A DNA stretch of 64,000 nucleotides from Agrypnia vestita (taxonomy: Eukaryota > Arthropoda > Insecta > Trichoptera > Phryganeidae): assembly GCA_016648135.1 (NCBI GenBank), contig JADDOH010008046.1, positions 59,896 to 123,895 on the forward strand, in the 5' to 3' direction. The translations under genes were made by a program, and so were the position numbers. Shown here piece after piece: positions 32,648-44,819 of this stretch (within the stretch, counting starts at the first letter, position 1; every line of letters starts with the position of its first letter). The notes under the pieces were generated by a model. It searched no databases. It worked only from the letters and a program-made list of their open reading frames with translations, and was not told the DNA's origin.

Positions 32648-33265
32648 GGCCCGGTTGCGCCATCTGAAGTAAATTTTACTCGAGTAAAATTAACCCGAGT
32701 AACTTTTTTTACCATCAGCTGAGAGTAAACTCGATTTCGGGTTGCACAAACGTCTTTTTTACCACTGTCAAACCAATAAATAATAAGGCTAACAGGGTAC
32801 CAAGCGGAATAAACCTCAAATACCACATTTGTCTATGGAATTTGATTTATTTCAGTTTTTTACCACTGGCAATACGTACTTTTGCGGTTCAAAACCAGTT
32901 CAAATAAACCACTCTATTCTATAAGATAAACCAAACAAACGTCAAACCATCGCTAAAATAACGCGAAATTAAAAGATTCATTTTAATGTTTACAAATTTC
33001 AATACGACAATGACAGCGACTAAATTCAAATGACAAGTACCTATATGGACAAATGTCACATTTTCAAATCAGCTGTGAGAGGATGGCCATTTTTTTTACC
33101 AATGATTTTACCTTTACCCACCGACATTGGAGAGTAAAAAAAGTTACTCATGTATGTACTTCGGCGAGTAAAATATTTTTTACCATTGATGACGTAACCC
33201 GTTTTAGTAAAAAAAGTTACTCGAGAATTTTTTTTTTACCTTTACTTTGGATGGCGCAACCGGCC
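32648..33265. mobile_element. 618-bp TIR element with GGCCCGGTTGCGCCATC ends
   Basis: Left GGCCCGGTTGCGCCATCTGA and right GGATGGCGCAACCGGCC are inverted. TTT and TTA flank it, compatible with a decayed 3-bp TTA duplication. The sub-ends contain inverted AAAAAAGTTACTCGAG-like blocks. The ORF inside (33,053-33,469) overruns the element and is not a gene. Confidence 0.7.
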
Positions 33266-36200
33266 TTAGAGATTTTATTTAGTGTACATAGGACATGTAG
33301 ATATATCAAGTTTAATATAGTTGATGTTAGTTTGCACGTCTTCAATACTGAAACAAATCTTCACATAATATATTCAATCTTGGTAATCTTAGCTGCCCTC
33401 TCATTTAAAATTGAGCCTGTGATATGTTCCGATAGCTGGATTATCATCTTATTTAACATTAAAAACTGATTACTTTTACATTTTTTGTTTACATTTAATG
33501 TTGTTTTCAAAGAAATACTATTTTATGTGAAAATAAAGCACTTGTTAAACAGTTACGCATAAATGTATACTTTGTATAATAATAGCCTTAACATTCATTA
33601 CAAATATTCTGCTGACTTGCTAGGTCTAAGATATTTTACTACACAGTACTACTTGAAGACGATATCTACTAGTTTCCAAATATCTCTCCCTGAGAACTTG
33701 TCTTATTTAGCCATCGTCATCACATTCATTATTAATTTCTTAGCTTCCTCCAATCAGTTTGTTTACTGCTAAATAACCAGATTTTATTTCATCATTAATG
33801 ACATTTTTTTGTTGCATAAATATTTAACACTTTCAAGGTATAACTATTAACTATGAGACTCACAAGATTCTGTTCTTATCAAGACTTATGTTTTCGACTC
33901 GAGGCCATATTTTTGCAGTTGACTCCTGAACAGTAAAAGCTTCTATTAGCTCATTTAGACCATATGAGCACATTTATATCTCAGTACTGTATATTTCATG
34001 TCATCAGCACAGATGAGATTTTGGGTTGTATTAAAATGTATCTTTCTGTTTGTCTTAACATTCGAATCCCAAATAACTTTTAATGTCTATTAGGTCATAT
34101 GCATGTCTGACATCAACGATGATGCAATCAATTTTTAATGTATTTGGAATCTGGAAATTAAATAACGATTGAAAGAGTAAAATTCACAAAATTAGTTGTC
34201 CGAACCATTTCTCTACATTCGCAAACTTCTTTTTATCATGCTGATTGTCTCCTCTTCTTGCCTTTATTTGGATTGGAGAAAGGAATCAAAAAACTTTCAA
34301 AAATATATTTTATATTTCTGCGGAATGACGATATTATTTAGTTAAATACATTAAAATTTTGTTGTCTGCTTTATCATATTTTTTCTATCACCTTGTCATA
34401 TCTTCTCCGTGTTCAATTGTACATACACCATCTATAACCAAAATAATAATCATAGTCTTAATTTAAATTTGTAACTCAATTTTGGTGTCTAACAAGAATT
34501 TGTATTACACATCGAAAAAGCGTTCTAAGCATTTAAAGTCAAATTATCTAGATTTTCAGTTATAACCACAAAATTTGTTTATGGGACCAAATCACCAGAT
34601 CAAAACACCCTAGAAACTCATTTAATTCAAAGATTTCAATTTAAGTTTTTGCTGTTTAATTAAAGTGGCAAAAGATTAATTTTATTACAGCTGTTTTTAA
34701 CACCATTGTATTGAACTGGGGGAATATGAGTTTACATTGAGTTTATAGTGAATTTTTATATCTTTACATACTTGCCGTAAAATATTTTATAGTATTTAAA
34801 AATGTACATGTAATAAACCTTATTTTGATAACTAACAATCACTATCTTTAAGGGATGGTAAAAATTGTATATGTGATATGACATAGTTTAAACATGCGTA
34901 TGTTTTAGTATTGTGTATGTTGTTTGGCAGATTTAAATTAATAATTATATATTGTATGTAATAAAAAAAACCTCTCACATCATAATTGCGTTGTTGTTTT
35001 TCGCGATAGCTGCCGTGCATAAACTTAATACGTTATATTATATGACTGTTCGACAGAACGTTTTTTTCAATACAAAATAGCCTACACAAAGAGACATGTT
35101 CTGGAATATAAGTATAGGTACATAGTTTAATTAACTTATTTTTAAATTTACACATTTTTTGTAAGAAAAACAGATATAAATCACTTAAAATAAAAAATTA
35201 TTATATTTGTTTATTCATTTGATTTTTTTTATTATTTATTTTAAGTGCTTTTTAATGAAACACCACATAGATAGTCTGAAAGCAGGCTCTACAAATATTG
35301 TCATGTTTTATCATGATTAACATATTTTTACTCCGTGTTTTTTAGATGTGTGTTCTCTTATGAATCATTTACATGTGCATTTTGCAGTTTTCAGCCATAT
35401 ATTTTTGACCTTTGCAAAAAAAAAAACTTATGACAGCCAATCGGGTGTCGTCCACAAAGGCCACAATGCACATATTACGCAGCACTTTCAATAAAATAAC
35501 TTATTAGCCTATAACGTTTAAGGGCAAGATTCGTTTTCAGAAGTTTTGTAGTCTAACCACCGAAATAGTGCGCTCTTATTGGAAAGTTCAAGGAATATGA
35601 CACAAATGATAATTTTTAGAGAATGCAAGGAATTATAAAGGTGCCCGTGTTTTACTAATAAGGTCACACAAAACCGCACCGTAGAGTTTTGCTTTGAATG
35701 TTTTCAACTATTAGTATTGTGGTGTTTCATATTAATATCTTACAGAAATGCGTTTTCTTCAGTCTTCAAAAATCTCTAATAAAATTACATCTATTGATCA
35801 ATCATCACCGATAATGGAGTTTTCTGCGTTGCCAAAACTATTTTTTAGAATTTTGCAATTTTTTTATTATTGATTGTTGCTAGAGATGTTTTAAAATAAT
35901 GTTGATTTTTTTTATTATCATCCTACATATAAATGTAATATTTGACATATTTGAAATCAATAATTGCCAAATTAGAGAATAGATTTGTGTTTTGAAATTT
36001 GTATTTTTATGAATTTGTTGTATGTAACTTACATGATGTGTATCTTATATGATATGTACATCACACTACGAACACGTTAAAATATTTTTTTACAGAAATG
36101 CAGAATTTATGCTGAAGCCTTCAACCTATTAAGTAATACATAAATAAAGAAAAGTATATTGTAGGTTCAAGCAATATAAAACACATAAGGCTTTTCGACA

Positions 36201-37031
36201 TATTATTTTCTATTTGTCGTGTGTTAGCGTACGACTTATTTATTAAAATATTTAATATTTTGTTGATATATCTTTTTAACTTATTCAATTAAATTCGTTT
36301 TGTAAATCACATTTATCTAAAATCTTGTTTTTCTCCAAATTGGGGTGAATCTTTATATGCAGTTGACATAGATCGGAGTTGAAAGTTTTATTAAGTGCTA
36401 ATCATTTGCGTGTTAATTTTGAATGATACTAGATATAATAAAACTAGTAGTAATTTATATAGAAACTTATAAATAGGATTGTAAATACGACACCGACAGT
36501 GCCTGACGATATCTTCCAATATGAAAAAAAAATCATTTAATTGTATTTTTAAATTTCAATTGTAAATACTTGAAATTAAAAGTAAATGGGATTCTGTGCT
36601 ATTTCTAATAAACTGGCGTTGCACTCACACAAATGTATTGTTTTATGTACTCTCTCCAAACGTGAACACAACTGTTACATGTGCCATAGAACGACACGAG
36701 AAATCTGGTTTTGTTAATTGTTTTTCTTTATCCTTGTAATACATTTAATATTTGTTTTTATATAGAAAATTCAGTCGAATTCTGCTTCTCTGAAAAATAA
36801 TATATTTATGCTCAATGCTATTTATTCGATCATAAAATTTATAGCTTATGTTATTAATCAATCTTTTCAATATTGTAAAACGGTTTCTTGGTGTAAGGTA
36901 AATAAATCCTTATTTTTTATATGAATTTTATTATTTTGCTTTCAGCTTCCCAAACATTTTTATAATTTTGTAACCCTTCAAGGTTACAAAATTATCAAAC
37001 CTACTTACAATCATGGCCTAACACTCTGTGG
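33266..37031. other. Quiet AT-rich stretch
   Basis: 3.8 kb in which I recognise no repeat family and no domain-bearing ORF, in contrast to the rest of the window. It may be long 3' UTR or an intron leading to the exon at 38,953. The short ORFs at 33,563-33,772 and 34,832-35,020 are compatible with chance. Confidence 0.4.
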
Positions 37032-37140
37032 CAGGCGCATGCAGTCAGCACATTGAAGTATATTTTTACGTAAACATATATTTTGGAAAAAGAAATGAAA
37101 AATTTACCTGGCAGAATACTATGACATTAAAATCTGAATA
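37032..37140. mobile_element. hAT-type MITE, CAGG family, copy 4 (interrupted)
   Basis: CAGGCGCATGCAGTCAGCAC and the following ACGTAAACATATATTTTGG match copies 1-3. The element is cut at 37,140 by a pogo-type insertion and probably resumes at 37,638. Confidence 0.65.
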
Positions 37141-37635
37141 CAGTAGAACCTAATTTGAAATTCAAGGCACCCAAAAATAACATTTTGAATTATGCGGACC
37201 CCCATTAATTCGAAATTCAAGGTACAAAAAAAATAAATTGCAATGCAATTGCGAAATTCACCAAAAACTGTAAAACTCATGGAAAAAGCCATCCATTTTA
37301 TGAAAAATGTATTTTTGTATGTATTTTTGAATATTTCAAGAAATCATTTCAGAAACGGGATATCTATTATGCTTATACAAAGATCATGAAATTTCCATTA
37401 TTAAAGTACTCGAAAAGAATCAAAATATTTTTTTCAAATTCATCAAATTTAAAAAAAATAATGGGATTATGTGAACTAAAATGTATAGATTTATGGCTCA
37501 AGGAGCTAAAATTTCTACGAATTACCGAGGTTTTCGAACTATCAAGGTTAATCTACTATGAAATAAACATTTTGGGACTTGTTAGTTTTAAAAAATTCAA
37601 ATGATGGCAAATTCTCAATTATCGGGGTTCTACTG
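37141..37635. mobile_element. pogo/Tigger-type non-autonomous element
   Basis: Starts CAGTAGAACC and ends GGTTCTACTG, with TA on both sides (37,139-37,140 and 37,636-37,637). These ends and the TA target are characteristic of pogo/Tigger. The frame at 37,386-37,604 has no transposase motif that I can recognise; it could be a remnant. Confidence 0.7.
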
Positions 37636-38218
37636 TAATATGAGAAGAATATTAAGTGATTAATGATTTTATTTGGATTTATTTCGTAGAAATTTTAATT
37701 AACATGAGAACCGCCACCGTCCCAATTATGTCCCTACGACACTTTTGATCACCCTGAACTTCGTCTTTTTTTTATTTAGGATTATTAAACTTCTTGACTT
37801 TTACTCAAAGGGTGCATTTTACTTTTCAATGCCTTCATTTTCGTAATTATCATAGGTTTTGAAAAAAAAAAGTTTTACCAAGAACCGCCGTCGGGTCATT
37901 TTTGTCTCTCCATAATCAAACATAGAAAATATTGATCATATTTGATTTCTCCCAATCAATATAAAAATAGTTTTACTATAAATTACCTTGGTATGAATAT
38001 TAGTACAAATGTTAGTTACTGTACCTGACATTCATACTAATACAGCCTTGTATGTTTATAGTTGACATCAAATTAATTCACTTATTTATATAAAGTGGTA
38101 TTTATATAATGGAGTTATGTGCTGTCCCGCAAATGTCTTTTCCATGATGCGCAGAGCTGCTGGAGAAAATCATATCGTTAGGGTTTGAGTGAAATGAAAA
38201 AGTTAATTATTGTGTTAA

Positions 38219-38696
38219 AGGGTCTAATTTCTATGGTACGGCATATCGAAAAATCTTTTTTTGGTGGAAAGAAAATAATTTTAATTTATTCCTAAAAAAT
38301 CTAAGTTAAAAATTCATAATTACCAAACGGCGCATTTTATCAAAAAAAAAATTGTATGCTTACATAGTAGGTAATGTTATTAGTAAGATGTGTGCAAAAT
38401 TTGAACAAAATCGGCCATTTTTGAGATATTTTCTTCATTAATCTGAAAAAAACGCAAAAGAATAATGAAATTAACTTAAAAATTCACAAACCATGCAAGC
38501 TTCCACTCGCTGTAACTGACAATTTTTGGAATTTTCAAACGAGTGATGTCTTACTTCCAAATGTGTGCTTATGGAGTTCTATAAACTTACCTCCGAAACA
38601 ATAAAAGAGTGATGATTCAAATTATTCCTAGAACTAGAAAGCTACGAGATGAAGCAAAAAAAAAATTTTTTGAAAATGCCAAGGTGGTGTAACCCC
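38219..38696. mobile_element. Possible piggyBac-type element (TTAA-bounded)
   Basis: TTAA at 38,215-38,218 is followed by AGGGTCTAATTTC. At the other end GGTGGTGTAACCCC precedes TTAA at 38,697-38,700. The ends are only loosely inverted (AGGGT / ACCCC), so the assignment is tentative. Confidence 0.45.
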
Positions 38697-38952
38697 TTAA
38701 CTCATTATTGTTCTCGCCAAGTCTCGTCCTTGTACATGCACCATAAGACTCAGCACATCATAAAACTAAAGAACTATGATGAATCTGAATCAGGTGTGGG
38801 CTAATTCATTAAAAAAAAATTATTGCAGTCGGGCTGCACCCTCAAGTGATTTAGAATGTTTAGATTAGTAATATTTTATTTCACTACAACCAAGCTTAAA
38901 ACTCGAGTAAAGAAATAATGAATCTTCTGTATACTCGTATTCACATTTTCAG

Positions 38953-39033
38953 TGGACCCCTGCAAAAGCACTCACCAACAGTGATAAGCTATTTAAAGAG
39001 GACTTGAGGAGGAGGCAGCGTCGAAGGCAGTGA
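38953..39033 (+). CDS. Possible alternative last exon of atlastin (C)
   Basis: Acceptor TTCACATTTTCAG, phase 0, 26 codons and a stop: WTPAKALTNSDKLFKEDLRR followed by a basic end. The stop overlaps a potential donor (CA/GTGAGT). It lies 8.7 kb beyond the main last exon and could instead belong to an unseen gene. A short, basic, coding-like exon; the link to atlastin is inference. Confidence 0.35.
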   Translation, partial: WTPAKALTNSDKLFKEDLRRRQRRRQ

Positions 39034-40088
39034 GTGTTCACATTGCCGCTTTATATTTACTTCGCATTCAACCTCAGGCAATGGAGGATGTAGAATTAGT
39101 TGCAGCTTCAGTGCTGTGCATCCTGAGTTTATATGTAACTATGTGAGAAAATAAATAATATAGAAAAGAGACGCTGTCGAGGCAAGAGGAATACAACACG
39201 CACATCCTCCTCCCTTGTACGCTCGGCGGCGGCCAAGTGAGGGCAAAAGCTTTAACACAAAAAACAGCCAAGAGTAACGGGCACTGGCAATGACAGGAGC
39301 ATGACCTGCTATCTTCCCTCCTCGCTGTCGCGGAAGGCAATGCCCGCTTAATGATGTTGAATTAAAACACAATAAATATTTTAAATTACATTTTTATTTT
39401 AAAATAAAAGTTAGAAATAAGAATAATCTATTTTAAAATACAATGAGAATGTTAATATAAATAAAATCTTAATTACTTAGAATTTTAACCAATGGTTGAA
39501 AATATAAAATTGTTTAAAATATCTAAAAATAAAGTTACAGCTTCAAATATTGATATATAAACTATTTCCTATTATTGTTTCTAAAACAATGGTTAAAATT
39601 TAGGAATAAATCAGGAGGGTGACCTTGTCCAATTTTCTCGGTAAAAATTGATATTGTGTTGTCGCCAATAAATTAAAGATAATTTAAAGATTAATGTTGA
39701 TTCGCTTTCCAAAACTCGCCTTACGCAAAAACGTTGAGAAAATATATTTTCTATTCTTATGCTTTTACTTATAACTTATACTTTTAACCAAGCCATCTCG
39801 CATCAACTCAGACGTCTCCTTTTATGAAATACGTATAATATACAATACAAAAATAATTATTATACCTATACTACATATATCCTATAGATCTGAATGGAAC
39901 CCAAAGCTTTAACTTATTTTATCTTTATTCAGAGATGCAAAATTTAAAAGGTTAATATTGATATCCAAAAACAAACCAGAATTTCAATTGAATCATGTTT
40001 GTTCTTCTTTTCTGTTGTCAAATGCTGTTTTTAGCTTTTATATACAGCGGTACTAATCAATAAATCAAGTGGAACATAGATTATTACA
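39034..40088. other. Intergenic sequence with a GC-richer patch
   Basis: 39,170-39,350 is less AT-rich and open on the minus strand in two frames (39,340-39,074 and 39,372-39,139) without a recognisable domain. The rest is AT-rich. Confidence 0.3.
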
Positions 40089-40202
40089 TTATTCTATATT
40101 CTGGCAACAGAAACTGCTCGTGACAAGCTGATCCAGCGATAGAATGTTGGGATCTGGTGTCCCTCTGTCGCCAATTCTGGCTCTATAAGCAGCATACATT
40201 AG
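40089..40202 (-). CDS. Orphan candidate terminal exon (minus strand)
   Basis: On the minus strand, TCTCCCATTTATTTAACTAG looks like a splice acceptor. It opens a frame RLMYAAYRARIGDRGTPDPN continuing LSLDQLVTSS to a TAA at 40,089. Codon choice is coding-like, unlike the surroundings. I do not recognise the protein and cannot find its upstream exons, which would lie at higher coordinates. It could be a chance frame. Confidence 0.3.
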   Translation of the reverse strand, partial: LMYAAYRARIGDRGTPDPNILSLDQLVTSSFCCQNIE

Positions 40203-41009
40203 TCTAGTTAAATAAATGGGAGAAACAGATTCATGAATAAGAGTGACAGATAAATCAATGTTTATTTATTTGTAAAATGCCAAAGAGGCACTCTTGTAAA
40301 CTAATTTTACGTGGCGCTACTTCTCAAGAAATAGTCCGTCAGGCCTCTGCGTATTATTTATAAATGTGTTTTGCATACATGTCTTTTACTTTTGGCTTGA
40401 AGTCAAAATGTCAATGCACGCCATGTGTTGCCACTTACAACTGTCCATTACAGTCAATATGACTCGAGCAATGTTTATTTCAATTTATAATACAATGATG
40501 AACTCACTTCCCACCGATATGAAAAAGGCCACATTCTAATTTTTATATATATATACTTCACAGTAAAAACATAATTTATAGAATCTTCTATATTTGAATT
40601 TTTAACATAATTATTATGTTGAATGTAAAAAGAAAAGCTCAACAAAACATTTTTTTTTAATCTAACAAATAATATTCTAACATTACCATACCAGTAGTAA
40701 ACCTTTTAATAAAAGAGGATTGAGATAAAAAAAATAGAACTCCCCAGATCTCTCAAATTACAAATGATTTTAATTATAAAATTAAACAAAATTTATTTAT
40801 TATCTTGTAGGCCCATTTGATATGGGTGCATTAAATATGATTTAATTTATTATTAAATATATTTTTAAAAAACCATTAAATAAAATTAAAACTCTATTTT
40901 AAAAATGGGAGAGATAATTTTTCAAAAAATGCTGCGTAAAAATGATTGTTTTTATTATTATAATTATAAAATTGACAAGCATATATATGTTTAAACATTT
41001 GTTACACAT
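40203..41009. other. Intergenic sequence, nothing recognised
   Basis: AT-rich. 40,272-40,370 (AAAGAGGCACTC, GTGGCGCTACTTCTCAAG) is less AT-rich and may be a repeat fragment. Confidence 0.35.
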
Positions 41010-41800
41010 CGTGTGCAAAAAATATACAACCAACCTTTTTCAGAATTATTCATCCATCCAATCAGAATGGTTCCTCCGTCAGAGGTAACTACAAAACTAA
41101 ATATGTATAAACATAAAATTATCATGTTTGTTGATTATTCAAAAGCAGTGCAATCATTACAACTAAATTTAAATCACAAACATCACTTTCCACAAGACTT
41201 GGTACCCCGCTTATTTATAACTTCTACCATTGGGTGCTGAACGTTTTGGAATAATCAATTTAAGCAAACAATAATAATTCTATATTTAGTTTTTTTCAAA
41301 TGCTCATGAGATCAGTACTCACATAGGCTGAGACATGGGTTATGACTAAGAGGAATGAGCGAGCACTGGATGTTTTTGAAAGGAAAATGTTGAGGTGCAT
41401 CTTTGGACCAGTTTTAGACAATGGACTTTGGCCCAAATATTACAACAGTGAGGTTCTATACTATGTTTAAGGAGCTAAGCGCCACAAAATTTATAAAATT
41501 GGGAAGACTTTGGTGGCTGGATCATATGGAGAGAATGTCCGAGCATCAAGCACCAAAGTTCCTGCTGACTTCAAGACCAATAGTGTGAAGGAGCTTAGGA
41601 AGGCCAAAATTAAAACGGAGTGACAATGTTCTTAATGACATATATGGCTTGGAGATTCAAGAGAACTGGAGAGAGCTGGCACAAGAAAAAGTTGAGGAAG
41701 ACTTTTGAGGAGGCCAAGACCCACCAGGGGTTGAAGATTGAAGGGGCCAAAAGTGATAATGATGATTTAATTTTTTTCAAATCAGCGCTGATAAAGGGAA
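41010..41800 (+). pseudogene. Decayed non-LTR retrotransposon (RT and C-terminus)
   Basis: About 41,120-41,150 reads MFVDYSKAV, the RT motif around the first catalytic aspartate. After a large deletion, 41,330-41,415 reads AETWVMTKRNERALDVFERK and MLRCIFGP, then 41,490-41,540 reads KIGRLWWLDHMERM and, after shifts, ENWRELAQEKVEED (about 41,660-41,700). This is the canonical C-terminal order of LINE ORF2 proteins. Several stops; inactive. The C-terminal motif style differs from the element at 19,935, so it is another family. Confidence 0.7.
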
Positions 41801-42067
41801 GTTGGATCTGAAAATGATTGATTTATTACATACATAATTAAATCAAGGGGTTATCATTTTAATAATTAAAAAATATAAATACATAAGTATTTAAATTAAT
41901 TATTAAAATGTCTATCAACATTATTACATATTAAATAAATATTCATGTTTACTCCTATTCGTAGAGACAATCCAGCGATTTCACATATTATGTCTCCAGA
42001 CTTTAGCTCATTACTACACATTGAGGAACATATTTTATTAAGATGTTATTAGGATTTACAATAATTC

Positions 42068-42262
42068 TTGAGTAGCTTGTTGGTCTTGTAGTTAGAACAC
42101 TCGCCTCGCGATCCAAGTTAGAAAGTCGCAAGTTAGAATCTCAATCCAGACCAGCAAATTAGTCCTATTTTCATAGCACAAGCGTTTAGCTTAGTTTATT
42201 GAAGTAAGAATATTGATGTGACACGTATTTCGTGTTCGCATCTCTATTTAAAAAAAAAATCT
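42068..42262 (+). repeat. SINE-A, copy 2
   Basis: GAGTAGCTTGTTGGTCTTG, CCTCGCGATCCAA and TTAGTCCTATTTTCATAGCA match the copy at 29,197. The B box is mutated (AAGTTAGAATCTC). A-rich end. Confidence 0.8.
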
Positions 42263-42325
42263 AATAGAAAACTAAAATAACCAACCATGGTACGTACAGA
42301 TAGAAAAATTATATAATACGTAGGG

Positions 42326-42457
42326 GTAGATTTCCTTTATTATTATTGATTATTATGTACATTTACAAGTTCATGGCAATTTCTTATTTCCTGGTAGTAG
42401 ATTTCCTTTATTATTATTGATTATTATGGTACATTTACAAGTTCGTGGCAATTTCTT
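42326..42457. repeat. Tandem duplication of about 60 bp
   Basis: GTAGATTTCCTTTATTATTA through GGCAATTTCTT occurs twice (42,326-42,384 and 42,397-42,457) with one or two changes. Confidence 0.8.
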
Positions 42458-43339
42458 TGTACGATATGAATAATAAAATAAAAATATTTTTACTTTTTCA
42501 AAAGTACGTCATTGAACCCGTACACGCTATGCGAAATGAACCTGGCGTGGTTTTTATTACCCATGGTGATCACCTAAAGATGCATCAATAAAATTGATTA
42601 AGTGACTCCCCAGATGCCTACACTTGCATTAATTTTAGGACCACAGTTCTCATTTCTTAAACTAAACTACTGACATAATATCAAAGTATAATAAGTGCCA
42701 ATATTTATGTCACACATTGAATTTTATTCCAGCCGTTGTTTCATCATGTTGCTTATTGCGCCAGCGTAATAAGCAACTAACTATTCCAAGTGCCTAAAAT
42801 TCATCTAAAAATAACGTAGCAAGCTTGTAGTAAACACGATACTGCCAGCGAAAAAAAAATTAATCGGGAGATCTTCTAATATATTGGAGTATAAAATCTG
42901 ATTGCCCTGTTGTAATACATACTGTGAAGAGGAGAAAAGATAAAGAAATTATGAAATAAATGAAGATGAAAAAAATATCACCTTGGCCTTCCCTCTCCGG
43001 TGCTATAAACTGAGTTGACAATGCCTTTGATTATGCGAATATCTTTGTAAATAGTTCATATTTTATGCATTCCTCTGAAATGTAATAATGTGCGGATAAA
43101 ATAATTACAGTCTGTAAATATTTACCCAATGCGACAAAAAAAAGTTTTCTCAAAGAAACTGATATTGATTTGTTAATACGCGTATGTATTTGGGTGAGGA
43201 GTGGTGCGGGGAGCGCAGTGCACAGCGGTGCTGGATTGCTCATTTACAGCAGCAGGACGCACACCGGCCAAGTTAGATATCTTTGTGCTTTCATTCGTAA
43301 TGATCATTATTTTCTCTAATTTTTTTATTTTATTACAGA
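42458..43339. other. Intergenic sequence, nothing firm
   Basis: AT-rich. 42,989-43,047 (minus) looks like a short exon but all frames close, so it is not called. Confidence 0.35.
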
Positions 43340-43462
43340 AACGAAACACATCACAAAACACTCAGGCTTGAATAAATCACATAGATTAATTGTGACCTCA
43401 CCGGGAATTGAATCCGGAACCCTCGGTGTGAGAAGCCTGTGTCGTGCCCACTGGGCGAGGGC
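43340..43462 (-). repeat. SINE-B, minus-strand copy
   Basis: In reverse: GCGGCCCTCGCCCAGTGGGC (A-box region), GGTTCCGGATTCAATTCCCG (B-box-like) and GAGGTCACAATTAATCTATG, matching the body of the copy at 7440. Confidence 0.65.
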
Positions 43463-43898
43463 CGCTTTAGCACTTTAATAATAATTTATGTATATATTAG
43501 CTTATATACATATCAACTTTTATACATATTAATGATTAGTATACATAATAAATGTAAAATATTCATATTTATCTGACTCAAAAGTCTACTTTACACCTAG
43601 TTTACTGTACCGGGACATGCCTTTGTATTTTAGCATCTCACGGGAAAGGTTTTATATGTTTTCGAATCTGCTCAGAATCTCTTAAAATTATTTATAATCT
43701 GTACAGTGTGCGCATTCCTTTCTCAGTCATTAAACTTCACTTTACAGAATAAAAATATAATTCCTCTCTTTTTCTTCAATCCCATTAAACTACGTAGAAG
43801 CAGTATTAGCCCTTACATAAATAATAATATCATTAATAACAAAAAGTATTTAAAGATTAGTGAAATCAGTAAAATAATATACATACTAAGCTGATTTA
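43463..43898. other. Intergenic sequence, nothing recognised
   Basis: AT-rich. The ORF at 43,706-43,894 has no domain. Confidence 0.4.
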
Positions 43899-44043
43899 GG
43901 GCCGGTTGTTTCAAGTTGGATCAAAGTAAGCGGTCGATCAAAGCATAGATTTTTACGAAAACGGATCGTCTGATTGGTGGAGAACGTAAAAATCTATGCT
44001 TTAAAAGAACGCTTACTTTGATCGAACTTGAAACAACCGGGCC
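43899..44043. mobile_element. PIF/Harbinger-type MITE, copy 4
   Basis: GGGCCGGTTGTTTCAAGTTG to AACTTGAAACAACCGGGCC, flanked by TTA (43,896-43,898 and 44,044-44,046). Closest to copy 2 at 6703-6847. Confidence 0.85.
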
Positions 44044-44819
44044 TTACTTACAGACAAGCAATTATTTGAAATATAATTTTTTCTTAAAAATGTATTATTC
44101 AGTGAAATGAACCGAGACTCAATTGGATATCCACATTATTATCAAAAATATAAATAGTGATCCAGAAAATCAAATTCAATTCAATTTGGAGTTCTTGATC
44201 AACAAGACAGGCATGATGATGCTTTATAAATATACAAAACAAAATATCTACAACATAAATTTAAATGCAAAGAAATTAAGTCAATGTCTCGATTAAGTAA
44301 TTTATAAATTATTAAACTAGAGTTGGCTACCAGCCAGTCATGAGTCTTAAACAGTTGTCAGATTTTAGGAAAACTATCCCAAATACTCCACTTAAAATTA
44401 TTTCAAAGTACTCTTCCTTCTAATAATTACAAAATGGGATGTGTCCAAGAGAAACATTTTAGAATTTTCTGTGTTTGAATTTATTGATGTGATTTTAATT
44501 GAATGAAGAACTTGAAGACTGATTTGTGAAATTTTTTGAAAATCACTTTTTTAGAACTATATATAACGTCACATCCTCCAGGCGCTACATTGCAAGGGTG
44601 AACATAGAAATAAAGATGGATGCGGATAGCGTAACAACATAAGAAACACAAGTTTGTGTTCATAAACCAGTTTTAGTTGTGTAAAAATTCTATGTCAGTA
44701 TCAGAAAAGAAGATTCACTTCAAAAAGTCTTAAGTGAAGTTAACAAAAATACAATGAAATGCACATTCAAAAAATGCAAATAGCCTTGATTTGAAATAGA
44801 GTAATTCAGAAAGTGATAT
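44044..44819 (-). other. Probable 3' UTR of the FKBP-like gene and intergenic sequence
   Basis: On the minus strand, downstream of the stop at 44,820, a CATCAATAAATTC motif near 44,475-44,485 is a possible poly(A) signal about 340 nt after the stop. No other feature. Confidence 0.35.

Noticed and set aside
33053..33469. 138-codon ORF
   Set aside because: Starts inside the 618-bp TIR element and ends in flank; no domain.
37386..37604. Transposase ORF in the pogo-type element
   Set aside because: 72 codons without helix-turn-helix or DDE motif; kept only as a possible remnant within the element.
39074..39372. Minus-strand gene from two overlapping ORFs
   Set aside because: No domain, no splice or start support; frames overlap each other in a modestly GC-rich patch.
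42989..43047. Minus-strand exon with an IRIIKGIVNSVYSTGEG frame
   Set aside because: The only good acceptor upstream (CATTTCAG) puts a stop in every frame before this stretch; donor context alone is not enough.
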